NCBI RefSeq assembly: GCF_018614585.1
Contig: NZ_JAGGOI010000066.1
Span: 1-54,870, forward strand
Direction: 5' to 3'
Length of the DNA stretch: 54,870 bases
From: Streptomyces sp. ISL-1
GTDB lineage: Bacteria; Actinomycetota; Actinomycetes; Streptomycetales; Streptomycetaceae
Made by a program: the position numbers and the translations under genes. A model generated the notes under the pieces. The model was not told where the DNA came from. It did not search any database and worked only from the letters and a program-made list of their open reading frames with translations. Shown here in pieces: positions 24,530 to 32,663 of this stretch. Each line of letters opens with the position of its first letter. The first letter of the stretch is position 1.

Positions 24530-25492
24530 TCAGGAGACCTGGGCCTTGTCGTAGACGGCCTTGGCCTCATTGCCGAAGTAGGGACCGAACATCCGGTTCG
24601 GCAGGAAGATGTAGCCGAAGCTGTTCACCGAGGCCTGCAGGCCGGTGCCGGTGGCCTCGCTGAACGAGGTGAACCAGGGGCCGCCGCTGGAGCCGCCCGT
24701 CATGTTGCAGCCCAGGCTGTGGTCCCTGGAGAACAGGAAGTCCTTGGAGGAGTTCCCGCTGCAATAGACGAGCTTTGTGCCGTCGTACGGAGCGGCGGCG
24801 GGGAAGCCGAAGGCGTACATCGCCTTGTTGTAGCCGCCGTTGAAGCTCAGGCCCTGCGCGCCGACCGTCTCGGCGAGCGTCTTGCCGCCCAGCGGGGCGA
24901 CGACGGCCGCGCCGACGTCGTAGTTGATGTCCTCGCTCGCCGCCCACTGGTCGGTGGAGAGGGTCTTGGTGGCGGACCACTGGCCGTACGGCGCCTGGCC
25001 GTTGTCGTACGCGGGCACGAAGACCCAGTTGGTGTGCCAGCTGCCCTGGTACTTCACGCAGTGGCCCGCGGTGATCACGGTGCTGCCGTTCTGGCTGGTG
25101 ACGGAGTTGCCGGAGCAGGAGGCCGTACGCCCCTGGAAGCTGAAGAACACCCGTCCGGACGTCTTGACCACGGCGCCGCCACCCGTCCACGCGCCGCCGG
25201 CCTGCGGGAAGGCGGTGGGCGAGACGTCGGTGGGGGATATGACGGTCTCCTTGCCGCCGCGCTTGGGGGTCCCCAGCGCCTTGAGCCCGTCGCGGGTCAG
25301 CGGCAGCAGATCGAGCGGGGTGGCGTTGCGCATCCGCTCAGCGGTCCAGAAGCCCTGCGTCTGCCGCTGCTTGAAGACGGTGGGGGCGGGCGAGGGAGCG
25401 GGGGCCGCGTCGGCGGCGGTGGCCGACAGAGCGCCGGCGAGCAGGGCGGCCACGGTCAGCAGGATCCCGGCGGGGGTGCGATGGCGTCTCAC
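24530..25492 (-). CDS. Secreted trypsin-like serine protease (V8/S1B-like)
   Basis: The 320-residue protein has a Sec-type signal peptide (RRHRTPAGILLTVAALLAGALSATAADA, positions 2-29) and a propeptide-like region. The catalytic domain shows His144 in TAGHC, Asp192 in NYDVGA and Ser269 in GGSSGGPW. Two cysteine pairs are likely (SCSGNS...GHC and CSGN...GCNM). It resembles V8-type glutamyl endopeptidase-like secreted enzymes of Streptomyces. GTG 25492 follows AAGGAG by six bases. It converges with the MMPL transporter. Confidence 0.92.
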   Translation of the reverse strand: MRRHRTPAGILLTVAALLAGALSATAADAAPAPSPAPTVFKQRQTQGFWTAERMRNATPLDLLPLTRDGLKALGTPKRGGKETVISPTDVSPTAFPQAGGAWTGGGAVVKTSGRVFFSFQGRTASCSGNSVTSQNGSTVITAGHCVKYQGSWHTNWVFVPAYDNGQAPYGQWSATKTLSTDQWAASEDINYDVGAAVVAPLGGKTLAETVGAQGLSFNGGYNKAMYAFGFPAAAPYDGTKLVYCSGNSSKDFLFSRDHSLGCNMTGGSSGGPWFTSFSEATGTGLQASVNSFGYIFLPNRMFGPYFGNEAKAVYDKAQVS

Positions 25493-25602
25493 GCATGTCT
25501 CCTTCTGCCGTGCCCGCGCGTGGTGTCGCGCGGGCAGGGTGGGGGATGAGGCGGTGCGGATCGGCGTGCGTGAGGCAGAGTGCCACGGGAAGCGTGTTTA
25601 TG

Positions 25603-26088
25603 TCAGGGGCGCGACAAGGGCTTGGCAAAGCAGCGGCTGTTCACGTACTCCCGGTAGTGGCCGAATTTCGTGCACGGCAGATAGCCGGCCGAGGTGTAGA
25701 GGCCGATCGCCTCGGGCTGCATGACGCCGGTCTCCAGCACCATCCGGGTGCGGCGGGCGGCGTGGGCGTCGTCCTCCAGGGCGGCGAGGATGCGACGGGC
25801 GAGACCGAGGCCGCGCGCCTCGGGGACCACGTACATGCGCTTGAGCTCGGCGTCTCCGTCGGAGTAGCCCTCGGGGTTCGCGTCCTGGGCGCGCCAGCCG
25901 CCGGTCGCCACGGGCCGGCCCTGGTCGTCGTACGCGACGAGGTAGAGGCCGCGGGGCGGCAGGAACATCGCGGGGTCCAGCGGTGTGACATCGCCCGCGT
26001 CCTGGTACCGCTCGGCGTATTCGAGCTGAACCTCGTCGTTGAGTTTGACGGCGTCGGGGTGGTCGAACGGCGTGGCGCGGAAATCCAT
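25603..26088 (-). CDS. GNAT family N-acetyltransferase
   Basis: A 161-residue single GNAT domain. The acetyl-CoA binding segment reads LKRMYVVPEARGLGLARRIL (R-G-L-G-L-A matching Q/R-x-x-G-x-G/A), followed by LETGVMQPEAIGLYTSAGY, the family's C-terminal part. The substrate is unknown. ATG 26088 (MDFRATPFDHPDAVKLNDE) is used; the longer frame to 26316 overlaps the divergent xth gene. It and xth diverge from a 61-bp gap. Confidence 0.9.
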   Translation of the reverse strand: MDFRATPFDHPDAVKLNDEVQLEYAERYQDAGDVTPLDPAMFLPPRGLYLVAYDDQGRPVATGGWRAQDANPEGYSDGDAELKRMYVVPEARGLGLARRILAALEDDAHAARRTRMVLETGVMQPEAIGLYTSAGYLPCTKFGHYREYVNSRCFAKPLSRP

Positions 26089-26149
26089 GGGCAGATCGTA
26101 CGGGTATGCGAATGCGGGCTGCCGGTGCGGTGCTCGGTAGGGTGCCGGG

Positions 26150-26947
26150 ATGCTCACCGTGACAACCGTGAATGTGAATGGACTCCGCGCCGCGGCCAAG
26201 AAGGGCTTCGCCCAGTGGCTGGCCGGTACAGACGCCGACGCGATCTGCCTCCAGGAGGTCCGGGCCGAGGCCCACCAGCTCCCGGACGAGGTGCGCGAGC
26301 CGGACGGCTGGCACACCGTGCACGCCCCGGCCGCGGCGAAGGGGCGCGCGGGTGTCTCCCTCTACACGCGGCGTGAGCCGGACGCGGTGCGGATCGGTTT
26401 CGGGTCGGCCGAATTCGACGGAAGCGGGCGGTACGTCGAGGCGGACCTGCCGGGTGTCACCGTGGCGAGCCTGTATCTGCCCTCGGGCGAGGTGGGGACG
26501 GACCGCCAGGACGAGAAGATCCGGTTCATGGACGAGTTCCTGCCCTATCTGCGCGAACTGAAGGCCCGCGCGGCGGCGGACGGGCGCGAGGTGGTGGTGT
26601 GCGGCGACTGGAACATCGCGCACCAGGAGACGGACCTCAAGAACTGGAAGGGCAACAAGAAGAACTCCGGCTTCCTGCCCGAGGAGCGGGAGTGGCTGTC
26701 CCGGGTCTTCGGCGAGGCGGAGTACGTGGACGTGGTTCGGGCGCTGCACCCGGACCAGGAGGGGCCGTACTCGTGGTGGTCCTACCGCGGGCGGGCCTTC
26801 GACAACGACACGGGCTGGCGGATCGACTACCAGGTGGCGACGGCGGGCCTGGCGGGGCGCGCGGTGAAGGCGTGGGTGGAGCGTGCGGCGACGCACGGGG
26901 AGCGGTGGAGCGACCACGCGCCGGTGACCGCGGTGTACGAGCTGTAG
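26150..26947 (+). CDS. xth: Exodeoxyribonuclease III
   Basis: A DNA repair enzyme with AP endonuclease and 3'-exonuclease activity. The 265-residue product shows the endonuclease/exonuclease/phosphatase fold motifs: NVNGLRAAAKKGF at the start, LQEVRAE with the metal-binding Glu, GDWNIAHQETDLKNWKGNKKNSGF, RIDYQVAT and the final WSDHAPVTAVYEL with the catalytic Asp-His. Length is typical. The ATG at 26150 follows GGTGCCGGG. No terminator is obvious in the 219 bp before the next operon. Confidence 0.95.
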   Translation: MLTVTTVNVNGLRAAAKKGFAQWLAGTDADAICLQEVRAEAHQLPDEVREPDGWHTVHAPAAAKGRAGVSLYTRREPDAVRIGFGSAEFDGSGRYVEADLPGVTVASLYLPSGEVGTDRQDEKIRFMDEFLPYLRELKARAAADGREVVVCGDWNIAHQETDLKNWKGNKKNSGFLPEEREWLSRVFGEAEYVDVVRALHPDQEGPYSWWSYRGRAFDNDTGWRIDYQVATAGLAGRAVKAWVERAATHGERWSDHAPVTAVYEL

Positions 26948-27072
26948 GAGCTGCAGGGGATTCGCGTTCGCGGTCGGCTCCCGTACGCCCGTTCAACTCA
27001 ACTGAAGAGACATTGGACTTGATCGGTCGAAAAGAGTCCGGCGGCGCTGAATTTTTGATCCACTTCGGTCAA

Positions 27073-27101
27073 TTTCAGCTATGAGTCAACTGGCGTATAC
27101 C
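27073..27101 (+). promoter_or_regulatory. Possible promoter of the cyclase-kinase operon
   Basis: TTTCAG (27073-27078) and TATACC (27096-27101), 17 bp apart, lie in an AT-richer stretch 66 bp before the first gene. The same stretch (about 27048-27080) has an imperfect inverted repeat around CTGAA / TTCAG, which could be an operator. Confidence 0.35.
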
Positions 27102-27166
27102 CGTGCCGCGGCGATGTCGTACTACTGAGGCAGCTGATCGACAGCAGCCTTCGGGAGGTACGCCAA

Positions 27167-27973
27167 ATGGCTGGTCACGCCACACACCGCTGGATCGTGG
27201 TCCTCGACATCGAGAACTTCAGCGTGCGCACCGATCCGCTCCAGCGATCAGTGCGCGCGGCGATGTACGAGACACTCAAGAGCGCGATGGAGCGGTCCGG
27301 GCTGCCGGTCGAGGACATTGTGTGCGAGGACCGGGGCGACGGCGTTTTGATGATCGCGCCGGGCACGGTCTCGCCGATTCTGCTCGCCGGGCCGTTCATC
27401 CGTGAGTTCGACGACGAACTCGCCCAGAAGAGCGCGATGTTCAGCGAGGCACACGCCCTCCGCTTCCGGGTGTCGCTGCACCAGGGGCTCGCCGTGCGGG
27501 ACGCGGAGGGCTGGTCGGGCGACGCGGTCAACACCGCCTGCCGGCTGGTGGATGCCCAGCCGCTGCGCGACGTTCTGGTCTCGGCGCCCTCCGCCCGCAT
27601 GGTGTTCATCGTCTCGGACGAGACCTACCGCGGGGTGATCAGGCACGGCCATCGCGGTATCGACCCGGCCGCGTATCTGCCGATGCGGTTCGCCACCAAG
27701 CACGGCGAGGTCGTGCACAGCTGGATCACCGTGCCCGGGTATCCGGCGCCTCCCGGCCTCCCGGCGGCCGGCGAGAACGACGACGGGGGCAAGGGCGAAG
27801 GGGACAGCGGTGGCGAGCGGGGCGGCCCGGCGGCCTCCGCGGGCCCCGGCGGGCAGCAGACGCCCGGTGGCGCGTACCGCCCGGTGACCTTCCACACCGG
27901 AACGGTCCAGGGAGACCAGTTCGCGGGTGACAAGACGGTCAACGTGAACACCACGGGGCCGGTGCGGCCATGA
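27167..27973 (+). CDS. Class III nucleotide cyclase-domain protein with GD-GDK tail
   Basis: The first 190 or so residues form a class III cyclase homology domain: VVLDIENFS with metal-binding Asp14, EDRGDGVLM with Asp58, and GDAVNTACRL with Asn122 and Arg126, the transition-state residues. All four are present, so the enzyme may be active; ATP, GTP, CTP or UTP cannot be distinguished by eye. A Gly/Glu-rich linker leads to a C-terminal strand VQGDQFAGDKTVNV, echoed in the next protein. No membrane segment is seen. ATG 27167 has a GGGAGG site. It is the first of six genes and its stop overlaps the next start (ATGA). Confidence 0.85.
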   Translation: MAGHATHRWIVVLDIENFSVRTDPLQRSVRAAMYETLKSAMERSGLPVEDIVCEDRGDGVLMIAPGTVSPILLAGPFIREFDDELAQKSAMFSEAHALRFRVSLHQGLAVRDAEGWSGDAVNTACRLVDAQPLRDVLVSAPSARMVFIVSDETYRGVIRHGHRGIDPAAYLPMRFATKHGEVVHSWITVPGYPAPPGLPAAGENDDGGKGEGDSGGERGGPAASAGPGGQQTPGGAYRPVTFHTGTVQGDQFAGDKTVNVNTTGPVRP

Positions 27974-30237
27974 CCGTACCCGCGCCGGGAGCCCCGGCCG
28001 CCGGCGGAGCAGGGGGAAGCCCGCCGGCGGCCGGTACGGGGGGGCCGTCGGCGGGCGGGGCAACGGACAGCGCTCCGCCCGCCCCGGTCCACGGGGCCGA
28101 GGGATCCGGCACACCGCCGGGCGAACAACCGGACGGCGCCGCCGCCCAGCCCGAAGCGCCGCAGTCGGGTCCCGGAGCCGAGTCCTTCGAGGCCACCGGC
28201 CGGATGGGACAGGGATCGCTGCGCCACGGCCATCTGCAGAACGCGGTGGCGAACGTCGAGGGCGACATCGTGGGCGGCGACAAGTACGTGCTGCTCCTGG
28301 GCGGTACGAAGAAGCGGCTGCGCACCCTGTCGCCGCTGATCGAGGAGCGGGTGCGTTTCGCGTACCACCCGCCGCTCTGCTTCAGCGTCGCGAGCGAGGC
28401 CCTGCGCAAGCAGAACCTCCTGATCCTGCGCGGCGCGCACGGGTACGGGAAGTCGGCCCTGGCCGTGCGCCTGCTGATGGGAGCCTGCCAGGGCGGCCCC
28501 GTGTACCACCTGGACAGTGATGTGGACTTCGCCTCGCTCGCCGACCAGCTGGAGAGCGGCAGCGGCGGGATCGAGCGGGGCGTGGCCTTCCTGCTCGACC
28601 ACCCGGCCGACATCGGCAACCTGGACCGAGAGGGCTTCGAGAAGGTCCAGGGGGCGCTGTCCCGGGCCGGTGCCTGGATGGTGCTGACCGTAGCCAGCAC
28701 CGAGGTGTCCGACAGCGAACTGCTCGGCGGCGTACTGGATGTGAGTGAGGAACCGGACCAGCACGCCGTCGTCCGCGCCCATGTCCGCTGGCGCCTGGGG
28801 GAACGCGCCGCCGGCCGGCTGCTGGCAAGGCCCGATGTGTACGACCTCCTCGCGGAGCTGCTCGCGGGCGAACCCGCCTGTCGGCAGGCCGCTGAACTCG
28901 CCGCCGCGCTCTGCGAGGAGTACGAGTCGGGAGAGCTGAGCGCGGAGCGCCTCAGGGAGCGCCGGGCGCGCACGGAGGCCGAGGACTTCGAGATCTGGGC
29001 CGAGAGCCTGCCCGACCTGGCCGCCCGCAGTCTGGCACTGGCGCTCGCGGTGCTGAACGGGCTGCCTCAGGAGTACGTCGCGCGAGCGGCCCGCGCCCTG
29101 CGTGACCGGCTGGAGGACGACGCGCCGTACATCAGGGCGGCGGGGGCCGACGGTCGTCTGCCGCAGCCCAGAAACCTGTTCGCGGTGCCGCGGCGCAGAC
29201 AGCTGACCCTGCTGCGGGCCCGTGCGGTGCCCAAGTCCCAGGGCGAGCCCGGCGACGTGCTGGAGTACAAGGATCCGGACTATCCGCGCATGGTCATCAA
29301 GCACGCCTGGACCCAGTACGAGATCCAGGACGAACTTCTCGACTGGCTCGGCCAGTTGGTCATGGACCCCTCGGAGGAGGTCCGTGTCTACGCGGCCGCC
29401 GGTCTGGGCGTGCTCGCCGCCGACTCCTTCGGCTATGTGTCCGGCCGGATCCTGAACCGTTGGGCGTACAGCGACAGCGCGTACCGCCGTGCGGCCGTCG
29501 CCTATGCCCTGTCCGTCGGCTGCCGTGACGACTGGGTCCGGGAGCAGGCCGCCGCCATGGTGGAGACATGGCTCGGCGACCGCAGCCGCCCGCTGGGACA
29601 GGCGACGGCTGCCCGCGTCCATGGTCTGGGCGCGGTGACGGACCGTCCGGTGGAGGAGATCGGGCGGCTGGCCGTGGTCGGGAATGTGACCGTGGCGGTG
29701 GCGGTCGGATGCAGCCTGGCCGACCTGCTTGCGGACGACTTCGAGCTGACGGCAGCCGTGCTGAACATGCTGCATGAGCAGGCGGCGGACTACCGGGCGC
29801 GCCCCACGGCCCTGCTGTCCTTCCTGATCCTGGCGGCCCAGCTCGTCATCGACACCGAGGAGCGCAGCGTGGGCGGGCAGGTGCCCGACCGGCCCGCGCT
29901 GCTGTATCTGGCCCACCGCAGGCCCGAGTTGCAGGAGCCGTTCATCAGGCTCTGGCGTGCGGCGCTGAACCAGGCGTTCTTCGACGACGAGGCGGAGCAG
30001 GTGATGCGGAACTGGGCGGCGCTGGCCGAGCGCGACCCGGAGCTGCGCGAGATGTTCCGCCTGATGATCGGCGCGATCGCCTACGGGGACGAGCGCTCGG
30101 GCCGGATCCTGCGGCGGTGCGCCGACGAATGGACGCACCCGGACAACCTGGCGCCGCTGCCGCTGGCCGCCTCCACCGTTCATGCCCAGCTCGACCTGGA
30201 GAAGGTGCTGAGTGACCGTCTCGCTGATTCTCAATGA
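27970..30237 (+). CDS. P-loop ATPase with HEAT-like repeats (STAND-like)
   Basis: The 755-residue protein has a low-complexity N-terminus, a segment VEGDIVGGDKYVLLLGG (about 94-112), and an NTPase domain with Walker A GAHGYGKS at 155-162 and a likely Walker B in AFLLDHPAD. The C-terminal half (about 430-740) has helical repeats such as LVMDPSEEVRVYAAAGLGVLA, of HEAT type. The design (small prefix module, NTPase, helical repeats) recalls STAND signalling ATPases used in conflict systems, but a WHD was not identified. It overlaps both neighbours, so is translationally coupled. No known gene name applies. Confidence 0.8.
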   Translation: MTVPAPGAPAAGGAGGSPPAAGTGGPSAGGATDSAPPAPVHGAEGSGTPPGEQPDGAAAQPEAPQSGPGAESFEATGRMGQGSLRHGHLQNAVANVEGDIVGGDKYVLLLGGTKKRLRTLSPLIEERVRFAYHPPLCFSVASEALRKQNLLILRGAHGYGKSALAVRLLMGACQGGPVYHLDSDVDFASLADQLESGSGGIERGVAFLLDHPADIGNLDREGFEKVQGALSRAGAWMVLTVASTEVSDSELLGGVLDVSEEPDQHAVVRAHVRWRLGERAAGRLLARPDVYDLLAELLAGEPACRQAAELAAALCEEYESGELSAERLRERRARTEAEDFEIWAESLPDLAARSLALALAVLNGLPQEYVARAARALRDRLEDDAPYIRAAGADGRLPQPRNLFAVPRRRQLTLLRARAVPKSQGEPGDVLEYKDPDYPRMVIKHAWTQYEIQDELLDWLGQLVMDPSEEVRVYAAAGLGVLAADSFGYVSGRILNRWAYSDSAYRRAAVAYALSVGCRDDWVREQAAAMVETWLGDRSRPLGQATAARVHGLGAVTDRPVEEIGRLAVVGNVTVAVAVGCSLADLLADDFELTAAVLNMLHEQAADYRARPTALLSFLILAAQLVIDTEERSVGGQVPDRPALLYLAHRRPELQEPFIRLWRAALNQAFFDDEAEQVMRNWAALAERDPELREMFRLMIGAIAYGDERSGRILRRCADEWTHPDNLAPLPLAASTVHAQLDLEKVLSDRLADSQ

Positions 30238-31975
30238 CCGCCCGATCCCGCGGAGCCAGGTGGGCGCGCTCCCGAACCTTCCGCCGAGCGTGGCGATCGT
30301 CTATCCGGTCGAAGGCGCTCCGTGGGAGGTCGAGACCGTCCGTACGCGCAGCCAGCGGTGGTTCGGCAAGAACCGGGCCTGCTACGCCGTCGACCTCAGT
30401 GACCACCGGCGTTCCGCCAAGCTGACCGAGACCCCGCTGACCTGCCAGGACGGCGGACATCGCTTCGAGGCGAAGATCGATGTCGGATTCCGGGTCCATG
30501 ACCCGGTGCGGCTGGTGCGTGGCAACGTCCAGGACGCCCTCTCCGTGATCTACGGCTGTCTGACACACCGGATGCGCCTCTACGCGGCCGAGTTCCCCAT
30601 CACCGAGGCGTTGGCCGCCCAGACGCGTATGAACGGGGCTTTCGCCCAGGACATGCAGCTCACCGAGGGCATCACCATCTACCACTGCACCATCCAGCTG
30701 GAACCGGACGCCGCCTCCCGCGAATTCATCCGCCGGCTCAGGCAGGCGGAGCGGGAGGACGCCCTGGGGCTGCACTCGAACAAGGCGGCCGTGGGACAGG
30801 CCTGGCACACCGAGTCGATCAAGGACATCGAGCATCAGGCGCGGATCGCCCGGGAGGAGCAGGAGCGCAAGGTGCTCGCGGCCGTTCAGCTCGACTTCGA
30901 GAGTCTGGTCCGGGAACACCTGACCAAGCACCCCAATGACACCCAGGAGGCCATGGGGCTGCTGCTGCGACTCGAGGAGTCCCGGGCCGGCCAGGTGGAG
31001 ATCCAGGAGCAGCGTCATGTGGAGATGGTCAAGTACCTGATCGACAAGGGTGTGGTCAGGGACGTCGATCTGCCGGGCGTACGCAATGGGGTGCTGGGAG
31101 CGGGGGTGGCGGGCGTCCTGTCGCCGTCGGGGCAGGCGTCCGCGCCCGGTCCCGCGCCGGCCATCGGGCCGGGCCGCCATGCGGCCGGCGCGCACGGCCA
31201 TCTCGCCGGGACGCAGGGCGGTGGCGCGCCGTCGGCGATCCCGCAGTCCCGGTCCGCTCCCGTCCGTACGTGGGGCGACGCCGGCGCACAGCCCGCCACG
31301 CCCGCCGCCGGAGCGCCGGCCACCGGTCTGGTGCCGGTCTATGTGGTTCTCGACGCCTCGGCTGCCGCGGCGGGCTGCGCGACCGAACTGGCCAACGCCC
31401 TACGGTCGTTGCAGACCCTGCTGGCCAACAGCCCGGACGTGGCCGCCGCGGTGCGGCTCTCCGTGCTCTCGTACGCGGACACGGCCGAAGTGCTGCTGCC
31501 GCTCACCGAGGTGACCTGGCAGACGGGCATCCCCGACCTGCGCGGCGGGCCGGGCTGCCGCTACGCGCCGGCCTTCCGGCGACTGCTGGACCTGGTGCCG
31601 CTGGAGACGGAACGGCTCAAGCAGCAGGTGGCCCGGGTACTGCGGCCGGTGGTCTTCCTCCTCGCCGTGGGAGAGGCCGAGGACGCGCCCCAATGGGGCG
31701 ATGTACGTGCGGAGCTGATGCGGCACAAGTACCACCCGCACCTGGTGGCCTGCGGTATCGGCGAGGTTCGGGGACACACCGTGGAACGCCTCGCCAGCCG
31801 GCCCGAACTCGGCGTCGTGGCGCTTCCCGGGGCTGATCTCGCGCAGTCGGCGGTGCAGTTCTCCGTACTCCTGCAGAACACCGTGCTGCATCTCGGGCGC
31901 AGCGCCCTGGCGGGCGGAATGGAGCTCCGCCTGGACTGCCCGCAGGGCCTGACTCCCGTCAAGAACGTTCAGTAG
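30212..31975 (+). CDS. SPFH/Band-7-like protein fused to a degenerate vWA domain
   Basis: The 587-residue protein begins with a beta-rich part including KIDVGFRVHDPVRLVRGNVQDAL (two stretches around residue 90), which resembles SPFH/Band 7 domains, then a coiled, charged helix (EDIEHQARIAREEQERKVL-like, about 205-290). A Gly/Pro/Ala linker leads to a vWA-like domain starting at about residue 375. There the MIDAS motif is reduced: YVVLDASAAAAG has Asp381 and Ser383 but Ala in place of the second Ser. It may therefore be a metal-independent scaffold. The GTG start at 30212 overlaps the previous gene by 26 bp. SPFH assignment is by eye. Confidence 0.72.
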   Translation: MTVSLILNDRPIPRSQVGALPNLPPSVAIVYPVEGAPWEVETVRTRSQRWFGKNRACYAVDLSDHRRSAKLTETPLTCQDGGHRFEAKIDVGFRVHDPVRLVRGNVQDALSVIYGCLTHRMRLYAAEFPITEALAAQTRMNGAFAQDMQLTEGITIYHCTIQLEPDAASREFIRRLRQAEREDALGLHSNKAAVGQAWHTESIKDIEHQARIAREEQERKVLAAVQLDFESLVREHLTKHPNDTQEAMGLLLRLEESRAGQVEIQEQRHVEMVKYLIDKGVVRDVDLPGVRNGVLGAGVAGVLSPSGQASAPGPAPAIGPGRHAAGAHGHLAGTQGGGAPSAIPQSRSAPVRTWGDAGAQPATPAAGAPATGLVPVYVVLDASAAAAGCATELANALRSLQTLLANSPDVAAAVRLSVLSYADTAEVLLPLTEVTWQTGIPDLRGGPGCRYAPAFRRLLDLVPLETERLKQQVARVLRPVVFLLAVGEAEDAPQWGDVRAELMRHKYHPHLVACGIGEVRGHTVERLASRPELGVVALPGADLAQSAVQFSVLLQNTVLHLGRSALAGGMELRLDCPQGLTPVKNVQ

Positions 31976-31988
31976 AAAGGAAACACGC

Positions 31989-32663
31989 ATGGAGACACTT
32001 GGGCAGCTGCTGCCGGTGTACGTACTGGCTGACGAGTCCTATTCGATGGCCTCTCATGTCGACGACCTCAACGCCGGGATGAAATCGCTGCACATGGCCT
32101 TGCTCGGTGAACCGATGGCGGCGGCCAAAGTGCGGTTCTCCGTACTGGGCTTCTCCAACACCGTCACGGAGCACCTGATCCTCGCGGACCTGAGGGGTGA
32201 GAGCGAGCTGCCCCGGCTCTCGGCCGGCGGCGGGACCAGCTACGAGGCGGCCTTCAGCGCGCTGCTCCAGCGCGTTCCCGACGATGTGCGCAGCCTCAAG
32301 AGCCAGGGGTACCGGGTGCACCGTCCCGCGGTGTTCTTCCTCAGCGACGGGCAGCCCAATCCGCGTGAGAACTGGATGGAGGTGCACCGCAGACTCACCG
32401 ACCGCAAGATCACCGGCGCGGCGCCCAACGTCATCGCCTTCGGCATCGGACAGGCCGAGGCCGAGACCATCCTCAACGTCGCCACGCAGTCGGAGTTCGC
32501 CTTCATCTCCCTGCCCGGGTCGCAACTCGGCGATTCCATCGCCAAGTTCTTCACCGCGCTCACCAAGAGCGTCGTGGAGTCGGGCAATGCGATGGCCTCG
32601 GGCCAGGCGGAGCTGATCGTGGAGAAGCCCGAGGGCTTCCGTCTCGCGATCGACGAGGTGTGA
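31989..32663 (+). CDS. vWA domain protein, TerY/YegL type
   Basis: The 224-residue protein is one vWA domain with the complete MIDAS set: VLADESYSM (Asp15, Ser17, Ser19), the Thr in SAGGGTSYEAAF, and the Asp in VFFLSDGQPN. It matches TerY/YegL proteins, which bind ligands or partner proteins through Mg2+. Together with the next two genes (PP2C and kinase) it makes the TerY-P triad known from comparative genomics and from E. coli yegL-yegK-yegI. ATG 31989 has an AGAAAGGAAA site, and the stop overlaps the next GTG. Confidence 0.9.
   Translation: METLGQLLPVYVLADESYSMASHVDDLNAGMKSLHMALLGEPMAAAKVRFSVLGFSNTVTEHLILADLRGESELPRLSAGGGTSYEAAFSALLQRVPDDVRSLKSQGYRVHRPAVFFLSDGQPNPRENWMEVHRRLTDRKITGAAPNVIAFGIGQAEAETILNVATQSEFAFISLPGSQLGDSIAKFFTALTKSVVESGNAMASGQAELIVEKPEGFRLAIDEV

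Noticed and set aside
27625..30234. 869-residue minus-strand open frame opposite the ATPase gene
   Set aside because: Open only because codons of the real plus-strand gene are GC-rich in the third position; no domain pattern, and the plus strand has P-loop and coupled starts.
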